This document shows positions 40,201-46,859 of a DNA stretch of 64,000 bases, piece by piece. Position 1 is the stretch's first letter, and each line of letters starts with the position of its first letter. The notes under the pieces are model-generated. The model searched no databases. It saw only the letters and a program-made list of their open reading frames with translations, and was not told the DNA's origin. Origin of the DNA: a virus; the IMG/VR virus record IMGVR_UViG_3300044798_000325, positions 1-64,000 of that record, one strand, 5' to 3'. Position numbers and translations under genes: made by a program.

Positions 40201-43200
40201 TGGGCGGATCTTCGAGCGGGAAGGGCAGGGCTCGTCGTTTGCTGATGAGGCTTATTCTTTGGCCCCGGCTACCATAAAGGCGTATGACGAGGCACTTTCC
40301 GTCCACGCATACATCTCTCCGCGGGTGAAGCCATCACTCAGCGCCCAAGAAAAGACCATCCGGGACAATGCCTATGGAGTCAAAGGAATGGACCCGGTCG
40401 TGTTGGATGGTGTCGCCAAGGAAATGGCGGCACTCATCCCCAAGGAGGCGGGAAAGTCGGCGATACTGGTCCCGATACCCGGACATACCGGGGATACGGC
40501 AGCGAACGTCGCCCTCGCGGAACGGATTGCAGCGATCACGGGCAGCAGGGTGGCAGACGTACTCAAGCGGCAGGCTGGACAAAGTCAGCGGGATGCTCGC
40601 GTAGCCGGGCGGCGTACCATGAAACCCGTCGAGTTCGGTATGGTCAGTACGGAAACACTCGACGGAGATAACGTCTTTTTCGTTGATAATGTGATTTCTT
40701 CGGGAGCAACGATCCGGGCAGCGCGTGATGCGGTAGGCGGCGGCAAGGGGCTGGTCTACGCAAAATCTAATCCGAAAGGTGAAAAGTACACCATTGGAAC
40801 CATGGACCTGGAATTACCAAAGTGGCTCGGCGACAAGGTCAAGCAGGCGTTGAAGAAGGATGCGGTCGCCTCGATTCTCATCGATGCCGGACCTATCCAG
40901 TCCGGTCCGCTCGACGGCGGCTGCAGGGTTCTGGCCAGGGCCTTAAAGAGAATCGAGCCGAGCGGCAAGATAATCACCATCGAAGGGCAGCTCAAAGACG
41001 GGACCTGGCAGGCAGAGCACTACGGCTTTGAACTGGACGGAGGGATGATCGACGGTGATGGGTATGCGGCATCTCGCGAGGCATGGGCGAAACGCTTCGC
41101 AAAGAACGAGAGTCTCGACAGTCCGTATCGGATTACCGAGGGGGAGGTCCAGAGTGAAGACATTCCGCAGGATGCTCCAACCGAAAAGAAGCTGGCAGCC
41201 GCCTTAGAGAAGGAGCTGGCTCCTGACGAAGCATACAGGGAACCCCGCGCGGAGCAAGGAATTGCCGTCTACGAACATCTCCCAGTTTTCGCAATTACGG
41301 AAAAGGGGTTGACAAGAAAGCCCCGTAGAGCTCTTAATAATAATCAAGAGGTATCCAATGGACAAGAAGTATCCGGAACCACGTTGGTGCGGGCTGACAA
41401 TGCCCTTGCCGCCGGACAGGGGACCGATGATAAACGGAAAATACCCGCCCCTGGAGGAAGGGTGCTTCCCTATGTTCCCGAACGGGGTACCCTCCCCACC
41501 GTCAAAAGCGAACCCATCGGAACCTGGAAATCCTCCCGCAGAAAAATAACCAGCCTGGAAGACGCCGCCGTTATTGCCCGCGACAACCTGTTCCGTGATG
41601 CACAGGAAGTCTTTGTTACAATCGTTACCGACAAATCTGGAAAGATCCTTGCGGTCAACCAACACGCCACCGGAGCCCCTAACCAGAGTCAAGTCTACGC
41701 TTATTTTGCTGCCGGACAGATATTGAATATCGAGGGCGCGTCCAAGGTATGGACTGTCCATAATCACCCTTCCGGACAAGCAAAATTGTCCGAGGCCGAC
41801 CTGAGCGTAAGCTCAAACATAGGCGATCTTATCGCGGACGCCGGGATCGAAAGTATGCCGATCATTGCGATCACGCCGTCCAGATATTCCGATAACATGT
41901 GGTCGAGCGAACCCCTTCCACCAAAAGAACCCGCAATTTACAAACTGCCCGTACTTGGGAGAAAATTTGACCAGTCCCCGGAAGGTCTTGAAAGCATAGG
42001 AAGCCAGAATGAATTTGAGGAGTTTGGCCGGTTATATATGAAAGAGGGCGGGATGGTTCTGGTTTCCGCTCAGCGTCAGCCCGTTGCTTTAATCGCTATC
42101 GATGACTACTCAAAACTCCGCCCCCTTCATACGGAAATCCTTCGTGAAGCGGAAAAGAGAAATGCCGTAGACTTCATGATCTATAGCCCTGAAAAGACAT
42201 TAACGAAGGCTGATATTGACAATCTGCTTTCCTTCGCGAAAAACACACAGCTTGAGTTCACGACTGTCCGAGACAGGGCTGGAGACCACTACGAAAAGAT
42301 TAAGGAACTTTGGGGGGCTGTAAGAAATAGTAAGGAGAGAAAGGTTTTTTATTCCGTCCAGAAGGACGCCATCGACAACACTTCCATTTTCCCCGAAGCG
42401 AATGAGCGTCTGAATCTTCCTGCTGATGTCATTGAGCTTGCGGAAGCAAGCGGAGTCAATCCGAAGGACATTAAAATTATAAAACTTGAAGACCGAACGG
42501 AGTATTTCAGTCGTTACGGCGTCCCGAACTCGATCAACGAAGGGTACGGGTATTTCGGCGGCAGATCCGGAAGTTTGTTCATAGACGACGATACCGGGAA
42601 ACCGGTGGCATATTTGCCAGCAGCAAAGACAGGAGCAGAGGGAAAACTCCAATACTCCGTCCAGAGGGACACGATCGACAGCTCCTCGATCTTCCCCGAC
42701 GTCAACGAACGCATAAAGATGGCCAAGGGTGTCAAGTACGCCTCTCTGAAGGACAGGGCGAAGGATGCCCTCGTCACCGGTTGGGAGCATTTCACCCGGC
42801 ATTTCCAGCACCTTGAACCGGAAACAAACGGCGCGGTCATCGATGTCTTCCGCAAGTTCCAGGATGTTCCCGCGTGGGCGAAGGATGAAACCGTTCGGCA
42901 GCTCTCCGGCTTCATCGGAAGGCTCTCTCCCCAGGGCCGGGACGTGTTCATGATGAACATTCTTTTACCGGACATGATCCGGGACATCGAAGATGGCACC
43001 CTGGTCGTTGAAGATGAGGTCGGACTTCCGTTCGGTTACAAAAACAGGGATCAGGTACAGCAGGATTACGACCACTTCCGGGCCATCGCCGAGGGGAGTA
43101 CCGCGATAATGGAAGCCCTCGACAGGCGGAACACCTTCATGGCCTCGTTGACGGACCAACTCATCCAGCACAAGCTCCTGAAAAAGGAGGTCGCCAACGA

Positions 43201-45685
43201 CCCGACAGCCTACTTCCATCACCAGGTCCTCGCCTACATGAATTACAAGGAGAACCCGAATTGGGGGATGTCTTCACAGGACGTTCGTACCCACCGAAAG
43301 GGCTGGCAGGTCGGGCGGAAGGGCTCCCAACTTGATTACAACACCGAGTATGTCGAATCCGAGTTCGAGATTATTTCCCAGGCATTGACTCAGATCGAGA
43401 CGGTCAAGTCTCTGAAAGAGATCGAGCGCCTGGCTGACATCAAGCCGGAACTGGAGGCCGAGGCCAAGGACCAGAATATGGCGACCTTCAGGCGAAAGGC
43501 TTTCACGAACCCCTTGGATGACCCGCTTCTGCCTTACCGGGTGAAGATTGCGATGGGATTCCAGAAACTCGCGAAACTGTTCACGACCGAGAACGACATG
43601 GGCTCCCTGCCGATGGAGTTTGACGATGTCATCGAGCACATCGTTGACCAGGAGGAGCAACGCCGGGCGGCCAAAGAGGACGAGATCGAGTTCGACCCCG
43701 TGCCTCACCCCCGGATGTTCGCCCTGCTAAACTACCTGATCAACCACGAGGGGCCGGGATCTATGCCGGCGGCCATGATTTTCAAGGCGATCGCAGCGAG
43801 GAACGCCTTCATTAAGCAGGTCGTCGGCAAGGATTGGGTAACTTACCGCGACCTAATCCCCGAGGGGTACGTTGCCCATAAACCGGAAACCGGGAGCACG
43901 TTTTATTTCACAAACAGCATTGCAGACCAGGCGCTCGCCCAGGTATTGGCCGGGCACAAGAATCTCCCGGACGCCGTGCGGCAAGTCATGGCGCGGGGCC
44001 GGGATGAAGAGTGGGTCGTGAAGGAGGGGATCTCCAAGACCCTGAACGAATTCCGGCCGGCCATGTCGGACTCGCTCCCGGCGAAGATGTCGAAAAGTAT
44101 GCTGACGGCCTGGAAACAGTGGATTCTTATGAACCCTTTCCGGGTCATCAAATACAACATCAACAATATGTCGGGCGACCTCGACATCGCCCTCGCCTAC
44201 GACCCGAAGATCATCACGGATTATTTCACACAAGCCTTCAAGGACCTATGGGCGGCATCCAGGGGGAACGCATCCGAGACCCTGATGGACGAATTGTCCG
44301 GGCTGACTAAGCGCGGCGTTGTCGGGTCCGGCATGACGGCGATGGATATCCCCGAACTGGGAGATGTCAAATCTGTCAAGGGCCTCGTGGACTTCTTCGA
44401 CGGCAAGAGCAAGAACGCCCTGTCCCGTTGGTGGACGATGAGCAAGAAACTCTCGACCTTACGGGAAAACATCCTGCGGCTGGCGGCGAATCGGTATTTC
44501 CTGGACCGACTGGCGAAAGGAGATATCGTCTATGGAGCCTCGCGCAAGGAAGAGGTTGACGCCATTGAAAACCGAGACGACAAGGCCGCAAAGCTGGCGC
44601 GAGAACTGATCGGCGACTACGGCAATATCAGCCATGCCGGACAGTATATCCGGGAGCGGATGATCCCCTTCTACTCTTGGCTTGAGATAAACGCGCCCCG
44701 GTACGTCCGGTTATTCAGAAACCTGAAGGATGAAGGCGGCGGTGGTATCGGCGCCATGGGCGGCGTCCTGGCCTGGAAGACGACAAAACTTGCCGTCAAA
44801 GCCTCCGCCCTCATGGGGCTGGTCATGTTGTGGAACGCGGCGTTCTTCCCCGATGAAGAGGATGAGCTGCAAGAGGCCGGGCGAGAACAGCTTCACATGA
44901 TCCTGGGGCGCCGGGCTGACGGCTCCATCATCACCCTCAGATTCCAGGGCGCCCTATCGGATGCCCTCTCGTGGTTCGGGATGGGCAACCCCGTTGAGCA
45001 GGCCAAGAAGGTTGTCAGCGGGACAAAGGGCGCCGGCGACCTGGCGAAGGAAGTAGTCAAAGCCGCGCCTCTAAAGCTCTTCCAGGGATTCAGGCCGGAG
45101 CCGAAGCTGCTATATGAGACCCTGTCCGGGCAGAGTTTCTTCCCGGATCCGATGCACCCGCGACCGATCCGCGACACGACGGAGCATATCCTCCGGACGT
45201 TCTCCCTGGACCGGATCTACAATCAGGCGTCGGGGAAGCCAAAGCAGGGCGGCACCTGGGCGACCCAGATGTACCGGGACATCCAAAGTCTGGCCCTCAC
45301 CGAGGCAGATCCGGGCGAACAGGCATACTACACCAGCCGGAAATATATCTTTGACTGGCTGGATAAGCAGGGGAAGGAAAAGCCCGCGGCCATGCCGACA
45401 AACAGGAGCAATTCCCTCTACTATTACAAGCAGGCGTTGAAATTCGGTGATTTTGACGCAGCGGAGAAGTATCTCAAGAAGTACCAAGACATGGGCGGGA
45501 AGTTGCACGATGTCATGGGGAGCATCAGGCGGGTTCACCCGCTGGCGTCTTTGAGGCTGGCCGACCGGTACAAGTTCAAAGTGTCCCTGTCACCAGAGCA
45601 GCAGGAGACGCTATCCGTGGCGACCGCATGGTACAAAAAGCATTATGTCGATACTTACCAGGAACAAAGAAAAAGGGGGATGTGA
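25244..45685 (+). CDS. Giant polyvalent protein (protease, methylase, helicase and other modules), 6,813 residues
   Basis: One open frame of 20.4 kb, about 750 kDa. In order: a start with SFYDDITKDIP/DFYDAVSKP repeats (16-41); Ala/Gly-rich hydrophobic stretches (~152-193, 348-363); four KAAGTGGARGP-type linkers (600, 995, 1210, 1582) with two KEPWQMT units (1147, 1484); zincin motif HEWGH (2537-2541) followed by WARAFEAY (2638); adenine methylase with LDPAVGANG (3016) and NVPF (3083-3086); SF2 helicase with GHEVGTGKT (3720-3728), DEAH (3885-3888) and QRNGRGIRAG (4263); second HESAH (4889-4893); PRTase-like VDNVISSGAT (5147-5156); Cys5227/His5259/Asp5270 as possible papain-like centre; RadC/JAB HNHPSG (5506); LPD38-like C-terminus with a hydrophobic helix (~6500-6534). 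The methylase-helicase part belongs with N12-class/DarB-like proteins. Probably packaged and injected; antirestriction role is inference. Confidence 0.85.
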   Translation: MDLNSSARSPLSLSKSFYDDITKDIPSPVSKDFYDAVSKPVEAKQVPVTPARYEMASPGEIAETVGAIGEAVIRIPLQVAGATASAIRGGSREAIADKNSFLTRIIDTANKDAEDFQKKYADNKVVIAPLTKLGLPADLDTQTITRAPQQAAFSAVSAGAGLAAGLGTAAISGPAAPIAGRAAGMAASGAAGYRIQKDMSAQQLYAKLNETSMKAVGRELTPEEWKTAYDRNEGLLVEQGISEAIPEAIGNLVGFELFFGAAKNIFGKQLAKTVIGKTLGKYGAGAVGKLLAEQATEQATETVSQQWQHNLDLEMGLSPGATKRSWTSFDDLRQSNKEIFSDILLLTAGMGGAGLVGGHIQAKMDTKASAQLVKNVVAENKFGSIPNEFLPAMYEHAQELSDKRPQDKGLTTARDAFATEMDKRGIDFDMTSKFKEYLALDAEIKTEDATGEDVARWVSLRDEFNEKNISPDLYQQYLTYQSDINKAVGLQKLIATGKATDPQRKEFNRLAGAVASKATMFGFPEEVLDSTGVEKGGVVRKPLGPAKGAARDILLADEPAAKRKNLTAKDILTEGDVDIQSEDDLTPEALADIDKKLKIAGTGGARTPLNVAGETPAKVLDITKEVKTQDKKTFDLWDTQETGTPPFVRTKVESLFAEGGTAAVLDEYRGEDTVSAYARYRLGMLEKTAVDKKTAEAPAAQGAAQETGLANQIATGNLVEDFTFPEHYSPMDLNGLWDELYMASDDIAAKNKPTIDALAQERDALKSDRGKEAVARKKQIDEEIGNLRAESQIVTRHAEIAWQYAQEDLARKVVAKLKAEGIEADNDTVYDAIATLADGRMNEQGWKQPLLQQVIDSVKGGEAPTPKSAREKSDEEVKQYRDAGHNINDNGVYNEPEKISIPFSKSSGREGSIRIAEGPDGKFRIGVNISKKYGDYEGSGNAPGIDGTPYDTRAEAIKAGIDIIRSRTKDDDSKGKAALVELAKFEKEQATETKAAGTGGARGPVDAVESAPRKIVTVIRTEHVDRSKASAADLAADYKARGLDRHLAWDEFIKDRILKPEIDAKVFYALFDKTSPIPLVGKRTSEEVSFVPTHRRISSGELVQAEPPNESGIAKVITESGKAESDHISNLASLGKKAPEKIGRQTKEPWQMTRGEFRNQPNVFSDAQAYAQHYTEVKQALSEGKPVPTEVLKDYPELEKTEEPTEIKAAGTGGARGPKAGTVKAPEAAKTEKPVPTAAELKSKEEEGKSRGVKKYLLEHLDEAIAARTAYENNKTEDAGPLHVLIDVPMDGKFRILNTKENLEKFKRKVSGMKVTAALNKLPQHSDKPTGKSTDLITKEAEAEVSDYWTKRSEWKARYEAIPTEVEAAKARLDRYNEIKRKVDAKEITLKQLGEDAKAASNEENAGPEAWRDSWFGKTPTYKDLTDRIKEIEKEISDLEASRPEIETTIKSYYPGLAKEMFEGKAVGKAGEEKAPAGATAEVKEPWQMTKEEYRNGDVKLVAAQKDLDAANAGLGTGKWEHAGVRLKRVEAAKKRWSKAWDGADKTHGEAVRQALAEGKPVPESVLKDYPEFQKAPEEIKAAGTGGKRGPKEEKESAASGNEQAEIRDRLRAQNAREAEFEYQKRRIALLEDADKVSQAEKFSQEDAKRFLSDLDASPGDDPAAREALYAKYPEIAPPKGEAQPVAAEKKEAPYAAAVGKIAGKADRAKERGYEFAYGETAKGSELYWDMVGIFSGASADKLVEAGIIIRKIQAEAPQADILKEIAEISDEDLDALLDVPEKKEAAPIIFQIDDMVRPKAGSGISEKNAGRVLHIFTAADGVQSIRTEGSGKIHFFAKHFELASKEATPSDEAVKRRSEQLTELSKDLTPFSKTMPAKPTPSEMGVRKESPTMRQATLMGRTVWTNGSYIENSELDPYPKMQGRTLETGGLANGNIIWNQAKDYDVIVEGPLALLTRDRETIEKEIYLFDLGADHPLFVAKRLYDHFYMRYGNLILKWSGDSKDKLPMLSVYDGDEMVGAMMPIADNSIESVKAIKEALALKKGKHPLLEGRGSILPSAKPAKALDDILADVAKEGVEGAGEALKGLYELFGGASLKSFPGGFDEDTYLKAKPHFEAALDHFIKVGKGLREFAASIVQQFGDAIRPYLKQFIKDRRDGVTEENAEEEGEVINLDENTGNGEGGARTRRKLTDQEKAEKKAKEVAAEEKKARKAAMGEFKNVGYVYDPEKLNQKIKDKPPKSAAKIILDEMVPGKLWAIDFPEGATPGVVRVKDQIQKHFLTFKEYLTENRDRLRYMSGKTIDDKIEHWLNFREGSIDKLKEWANEYGKTMQPVIDAFNGQASIINVIGRLQDTVLVGARQEDGRFPPYTEVQHSFVGLMSTRDYVQRPHSLYAFLTDSWQRLLEDENDILLSEIDINKRGRNKMVVRSGLPDYREDVELKKTEDFQAPFGFKGVGFGEEGWINQEERNRVIPAAYDAFKDLAATIGAPDNGMSLGGELAVQFANLGHKAKGAAAAYFPTVQTINFTRDNGDGTMAHEWGHGLQDLAADDAKTEIEKVVNTFHHVYDFEAGTRLVDDLLAKDSMFLKRMVSSKKQQRIEAVKNEVTSRFEDTVRKDTDYYSTAQQMDPDYTARAQEMWARAFEAYIYDTLQGKNNYLVNDFVAAGRVGGKAGVGTRLVYPSGKERETFNATIKHLLDGLVWDESGKPSLKGDYVSIEKANELMLQLQLRYLLEQVEARYTAIWASEPSKDGYFWYRYDDTSFGPMMQPDGYDGYDKVHTSEGQNGTGAVAYLTQLHPDAILDYKLSNIQYEGENPTYISKERGGIDVTLQDDGTEALEEVPPKPDGSPDEEGDVRSGDRGSGDSGVPGTFEHGKQRGTTGSSEGDSAEGVHPSPAGNYRITDLTLNDPKSVPVRFGLNLSAVKVLNLVESENRIPTDAEKDIMAQYSGWGGMSELFAYEPTAAWAGKAELLKAELTENEIRDAASSSTSSYYTPVVVGQFMWKLAQRLGFEKGVVLDPAVGANGLFLGTIPADLSQGTALQGIEMDTLSARIASKLYGLASIENKAFQDVKKPNNRFDLTITNVPFERITPTDLKHNKGGHTLHNYFINKMLNLTAPGALSMMITTSNTLDTVGAHLTEYAEKAHFVGAIRLPSGIYSATKVATDILVFRKKIEGGKFTGIPTEEWTTAGEDESTGLTINNYFLKHPEMVAGKLEKITGRYGNEGLRVVGDGDLQANLERIAAAFPDKIVEREAVREAKSIDDIISAPGTIKEGGLYINDKDEVCLKEDGEEMKLPVATASEQKKAAIARGYVHILDQVRTVLRAQKTETDDAVVKAEQTKLKKFYDQFVKKFGPINDPKNHDVYVDYTDSAWVIALEEYDPDTGKVTKIADIFTKNITGIASRPDRADTDHDALAMALDEFGYPNLEYMARLRNSDVASVMAGVGDKIIENPETGFLETMDEYLSGNVKRKLAVASEMAQSNPEYARNVSLLEAAQPAEIPQHRITARIGASWISPEHLAEFVRDKMGLRHGLHAVFNFSPVSNEWSMSFHGEEHYRGRGKGVSENKAEVQRQIAAAKGSVEATTLWGTQRMDFFELMKCALQGKRPQVTVYVEGKQYLDEVATQAAEVKLQDIQLEFGRWLFADTFRSDQAVKRFNDLINTSVPMNADGSHLTFPGKSMWMVTPKEKATLGVGDALVFYPHQMNAAWKYLKNGNLYLGHEVGTGKTVTMGLIAMEAKRLRGKKKVLYVTLNDSTMGQAVAEIKNLYPMANILPVRVSTNEQRKQRSLQKIALNDFDIAIMRQQDYDRIGLSPESERVFIEEEILELREILEEAKRDGARILEQDIQVQLHALEEKLKAPSVYDEAKKKNLFFDDLGIDLLIVDEAHKYKNVPYATRLTRITGLNPAGSPTAKDFFRKTQYLNAQFPKKDGIVLASGTALSNSIAELYNIQRMLQPLEVKRQGVWSFDRWIANHGDMGSQLEWDGARGQYKVITTNRRIVNAGRLLATAYQNIDSVRADDTPVKRPIIRGGEPQRVKVAPNQYVEDYKRIILERCAGIEADPKNAEYEGVPDNMLRIISNMSKVAIDQRLDHHYANTEMQQDSKIATASKIMYRRWKEEAAHKGVQLVFADLGIPGKYADKFKYKTEDEISKLNPEDLTLYNEEMFEHESASAGFDTYEGLKKELVKLGIPENQVAFIHDADHTNKEKKAANLRTLFKKINAGDIRVLIGSTSKAGTGVNIQGRVSDIHHLDVWWNFSAWEQRNGRGIRAGNLYANEGMPGTYIWNYVTETTVDATRWDKVFAKGKVLNAVLGGDINLDVIEDISDETMSAKMMAAEASGDPLMSTQATLLQKVQGLRFEQAAHLDVVRRSRMDLAAIPGRIEAMEKSIVDYQHSRGIMSKVTAVRFMGDDRTLVLEKHGKEIAEALEKAVMADTGSWTENKKATLLVFGSHTETEVVETVEGKDGEQKEKKTKKYAFVPLPAKADITGKSADPYGRRLLMSGDIISSDRNLADIKASLGKKGIEATVDIKANVSRTVTEFLSWLNSSEKSAKERIEELKDNTPKLRKVIDTPWVKVDELATNDKELREVEAKMAARGIAAGDPIAGIPIDKYKGVIPVLEDVADKDGWSFHDGIVYPHQNTTIGVRGKQDLSRFLKSGKLKPHIASSYSAPDTLNALDGGKPQSPATKPIAYTTINNETRLWVPAGGSYVTVDPVEWNLLQRIIGKEGTWHYESRSMGERFLVHVSEKSERDAFILAKQASYVPQGVRDIDDKAMKGAAPPAGKVQYSAAQDQTPAPTLADVQEIFKGQEVWEGPDGTIFIKTRSGAALSVIGVDNISVSEINFRMGYSRKIGSGERVVGGYGRNEEGWMGVIKLIKDAAGKVTLAHESAHFMEDFGIINAEDASILRGHIKDLVRSGKRKTANEDDIGGAEDRANFLADALTQAKPPGGLVGLIVARVRKFLDRLMEAFGIRTAGAVTRDVKSGRIFEREGQGSSFADEAYSLAPATIKAYDEALSVHAYISPRVKPSLSAQEKTIRDNAYGVKGMDPVVLDGVAKEMAALIPKEAGKSAILVPIPGHTGDTAANVALAERIAAITGSRVADVLKRQAGQSQRDARVAGRRTMKPVEFGMVSTETLDGDNVFFVDNVISSGATIRAARDAVGGGKGLVYAKSNPKGEKYTIGTMDLELPKWLGDKVKQALKKDAVASILIDAGPIQSGPLDGGCRVLARALKRIEPSGKIITIEGQLKDGTWQAEHYGFELDGGMIDGDGYAASREAWAKRFAKNESLDSPYRITEGEVQSEDIPQDAPTEKKLAAALEKELAPDEAYREPRAEQGIAVYEHLPVFAITEKGLTRKPRRALNNNQEVSNGQEVSGTTLVRADNALAAGQGTDDKRKIPAPGGRVLPYVPERGTLPTVKSEPIGTWKSSRRKITSLEDAAVIARDNLFRDAQEVFVTIVTDKSGKILAVNQHATGAPNQSQVYAYFAAGQILNIEGASKVWTVHNHPSGQAKLSEADLSVSSNIGDLIADAGIESMPIIAITPSRYSDNMWSSEPLPPKEPAIYKLPVLGRKFDQSPEGLESIGSQNEFEEFGRLYMKEGGMVLVSAQRQPVALIAIDDYSKLRPLHTEILREAEKRNAVDFMIYSPEKTLTKADIDNLLSFAKNTQLEFTTVRDRAGDHYEKIKELWGAVRNSKERKVFYSVQKDAIDNTSIFPEANERLNLPADVIELAEASGVNPKDIKIIKLEDRTEYFSRYGVPNSINEGYGYFGGRSGSLFIDDDTGKPVAYLPAAKTGAEGKLQYSVQRDTIDSSSIFPDVNERIKMAKGVKYASLKDRAKDALVTGWEHFTRHFQHLEPETNGAVIDVFRKFQDVPAWAKDETVRQLSGFIGRLSPQGRDVFMMNILLPDMIRDIEDGTLVVEDEVGLPFGYKNRDQVQQDYDHFRAIAEGSTAIMEALDRRNTFMASLTDQLIQHKLLKKEVANDPTAYFHHQVLAYMNYKENPNWGMSSQDVRTHRKGWQVGRKGSQLDYNTEYVESEFEIISQALTQIETVKSLKEIERLADIKPELEAEAKDQNMATFRRKAFTNPLDDPLLPYRVKIAMGFQKLAKLFTTENDMGSLPMEFDDVIEHIVDQEEQRRAAKEDEIEFDPVPHPRMFALLNYLINHEGPGSMPAAMIFKAIAARNAFIKQVVGKDWVTYRDLIPEGYVAHKPETGSTFYFTNSIADQALAQVLAGHKNLPDAVRQVMARGRDEEWVVKEGISKTLNEFRPAMSDSLPAKMSKSMLTAWKQWILMNPFRVIKYNINNMSGDLDIALAYDPKIITDYFTQAFKDLWAASRGNASETLMDELSGLTKRGVVGSGMTAMDIPELGDVKSVKGLVDFFDGKSKNALSRWWTMSKKLSTLRENILRLAANRYFLDRLAKGDIVYGASRKEEVDAIENRDDKAAKLARELIGDYGNISHAGQYIRERMIPFYSWLEINAPRYVRLFRNLKDEGGGGIGAMGGVLAWKTTKLAVKASALMGLVMLWNAAFFPDEEDELQEAGREQLHMILGRRADGSIITLRFQGALSDALSWFGMGNPVEQAKKVVSGTKGAGDLAKEVVKAAPLKLFQGFRPEPKLLYETLSGQSFFPDPMHPRPIRDTTEHILRTFSLDRIYNQASGKPKQGGTWATQMYRDIQSLALTEADPGEQAYYTSRKYIFDWLDKQGKEKPAAMPTNRSNSLYYYKQALKFGDFDAAEKYLKKYQDMGGKLHDVMGSIRRVHPLASLRLADRYKFKVSLSPEQQETLSVATAWYKKHYVDTYQEQRKRGM

Positions 45686-45996
45686 TGGCGGCGATTAGAA
45701 TGAGGATACTAAGCGGATTAGTTCTTTGCACCACAGTGCTTGTCTGGGCGGTCATTGCTTTAGCCGCCGTGACTCAGGCGTCATCCGATTCCGTGCCGTC
45801 ATGGTATGAGCATGTCGATTTGATGCAAGCCGTCATCGCCGGACTTTTTCTACTGACCCTATGGTTACTGGTACGCACCCTGACAAAGATCGACACGAAT
45901 CAAAGCCTGCTGTTCAAAAAAGTGGATGAACTCTGTAAGGATTTTTACACCTTACAGGGGGAGCATCAAGCCTTGAATAATAAATGTCATCAATAA
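45685..45996 (+). CDS. Small two-helix membrane protein of the lysis cassette
   Basis: 103 residues. ATG 45685 overlaps the stop of the giant gene (TGATG), so it is coupled to it; longer in-frame starts inside the giant gene are rejected. Two hydrophobic helices (about residues 9-29 and 48-64) precede a charged helical tail (KKVDELCKDFYTLQGEHQAL). It could be an antiholin, a second holin or an anchor protein. No known family recognised. Confidence 0.6.
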   Translation: MAAIRMRILSGLVLCTTVLVWAVIALAAVTQASSDSVPSWYEHVDLMQAVIAGLFLLTLWLLVRTLTKIDTNQSLLFKKVDELCKDFYTLQGEHQALNNKCHQ

Positions 45997-46005
45997 GGAG
46001 GGTGT

Positions 46006-46299
46006 ATGACGACTTTTTTTGGAAAGGTCAAGCGGATCAGGACAGAGCTGACCTTGCTTTTGGTGCTGGCAATCGCGATTGCGTTCATCCCCCCCGAGGC
46101 CCGGCTGGGGCTCTTGGGGCTCTTCATAACGAAGGGGATGTTTGTGACGATGGGCGTTCTTTATGCTCATGCCTCCCGGAAGTTCCTGTTCCCCTATCTC
46201 GACATGGAGGACCTCATCACAGAACATCACTGGGGGGGCGTGGCGTTCTTGACTGCCTATTACGGGGTGGTGATATGGGCGTTCGCTGTTGGTGGCTGA
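46006..46299 (+). CDS. Probable holin
   Basis: 97 residues, AAGGAGGGTGT before ATG 46006. Three hydrophobic helices are visible (about residues 16-28, 33-53 and 77-93) with charged N-terminus (VKRIRTELT). Size, topology and the lytic transglycosylase start inside its 3' end (46275) fit a class I or phage-holin family protein that permits endolysin activity by opening the inner membrane. Confidence 0.65.
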   Translation: MTTFFGKVKRIRTELTLLLVLAIAIAFIPPEARLGLLGLFITKGMFVTMGVLYAHASRKFLFPYLDMEDLITEHHWGGVAFLTAYYGVVIWAFAVGG

Positions 46300-46859
46300 T
46301 CCTTCTCCTTGTCGCCGTACCTGCGCACGCCCTTGATCGGTGCGAGGCGCACGTCAAGGATGTCCGGGTCGAGCACACGAAGTATTTCGGGATTCAGTTC
46401 CCTTACTGGTACGGCATCGCGCAGCTCAAGACGGAGTCGGCATGTCGGACAAACATCACCGCGTTCGATGCGGGGCAAGGGATCGCTCAGTTTATGCCGA
46501 AGACATCTCAGTACATCCAGTCCCTTATGGGAGAGGCCCTGGACCCCTATAGCCCGCGCCAGGCGATCCGGATGCAGGCGTTCTACATGAACCGGATTCA
46601 CCGTCTGGAGAACTGGACGGACCGGCTCTGGATCTCGTACCAGATTTACAACGGGGGAAGGGGGACCCTCTACAAAGAGTACCAGCGGGCCGGGCTGGCG
46701 GATTGGGAGCTGATGAAGCTGTCATGCCAACGGAAGAAGACCCAGATGAAATGGGGCGTACTTGACCTTTGCGAAGTGAACTATGACTACAGCAAGAAGG
46801 TCGAAAAATACGGGAATCAATATCGAAGAGGTTCAGACGGAATGAGGTACTGGCAATGA
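46275..46859 (+). CDS. Exported lytic transglycosylase (endolysin)
   Basis: 194 residues from ATG 46275, inside the end of the holin gene, with GGGGTGGTG before it. Residues 1-18 form a signal sequence ending at AHA (LILLLVAVPAHA). The body is a goose-type/SLT fold: QLKTESACRTNI carries the catalytic Glu (about 53), GQGIAQFMPKT is the SLT motif, and SYQIYNGGRG and YC-like basic segments follow. It would cleave peptidoglycan after export through Sec, so it may not depend on the holin for access. Ends overlapping the next start (ATGA). Confidence 0.75.
   Translation: MGVRCWWLILLLVAVPAHALDRCEAHVKDVRVEHTKYFGIQFPYWYGIAQLKTESACRTNITAFDAGQGIAQFMPKTSQYIQSLMGEALDPYSPRQAIRMQAFYMNRIHRLENWTDRLWISYQIYNGGRGTLYKEYQRAGLADWELMKLSCQRKKTQMKWGVLDLCEVNYDYSKKVEKYGNQYRRGSDGMRYWQ

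Noticed and set aside
46006-46299. Reading the endolysin from an upstream in-frame start at 45984
   Set aside because: That frame covers the holin gene in another frame and has no ribosome site; the signal peptide begins at 46275.
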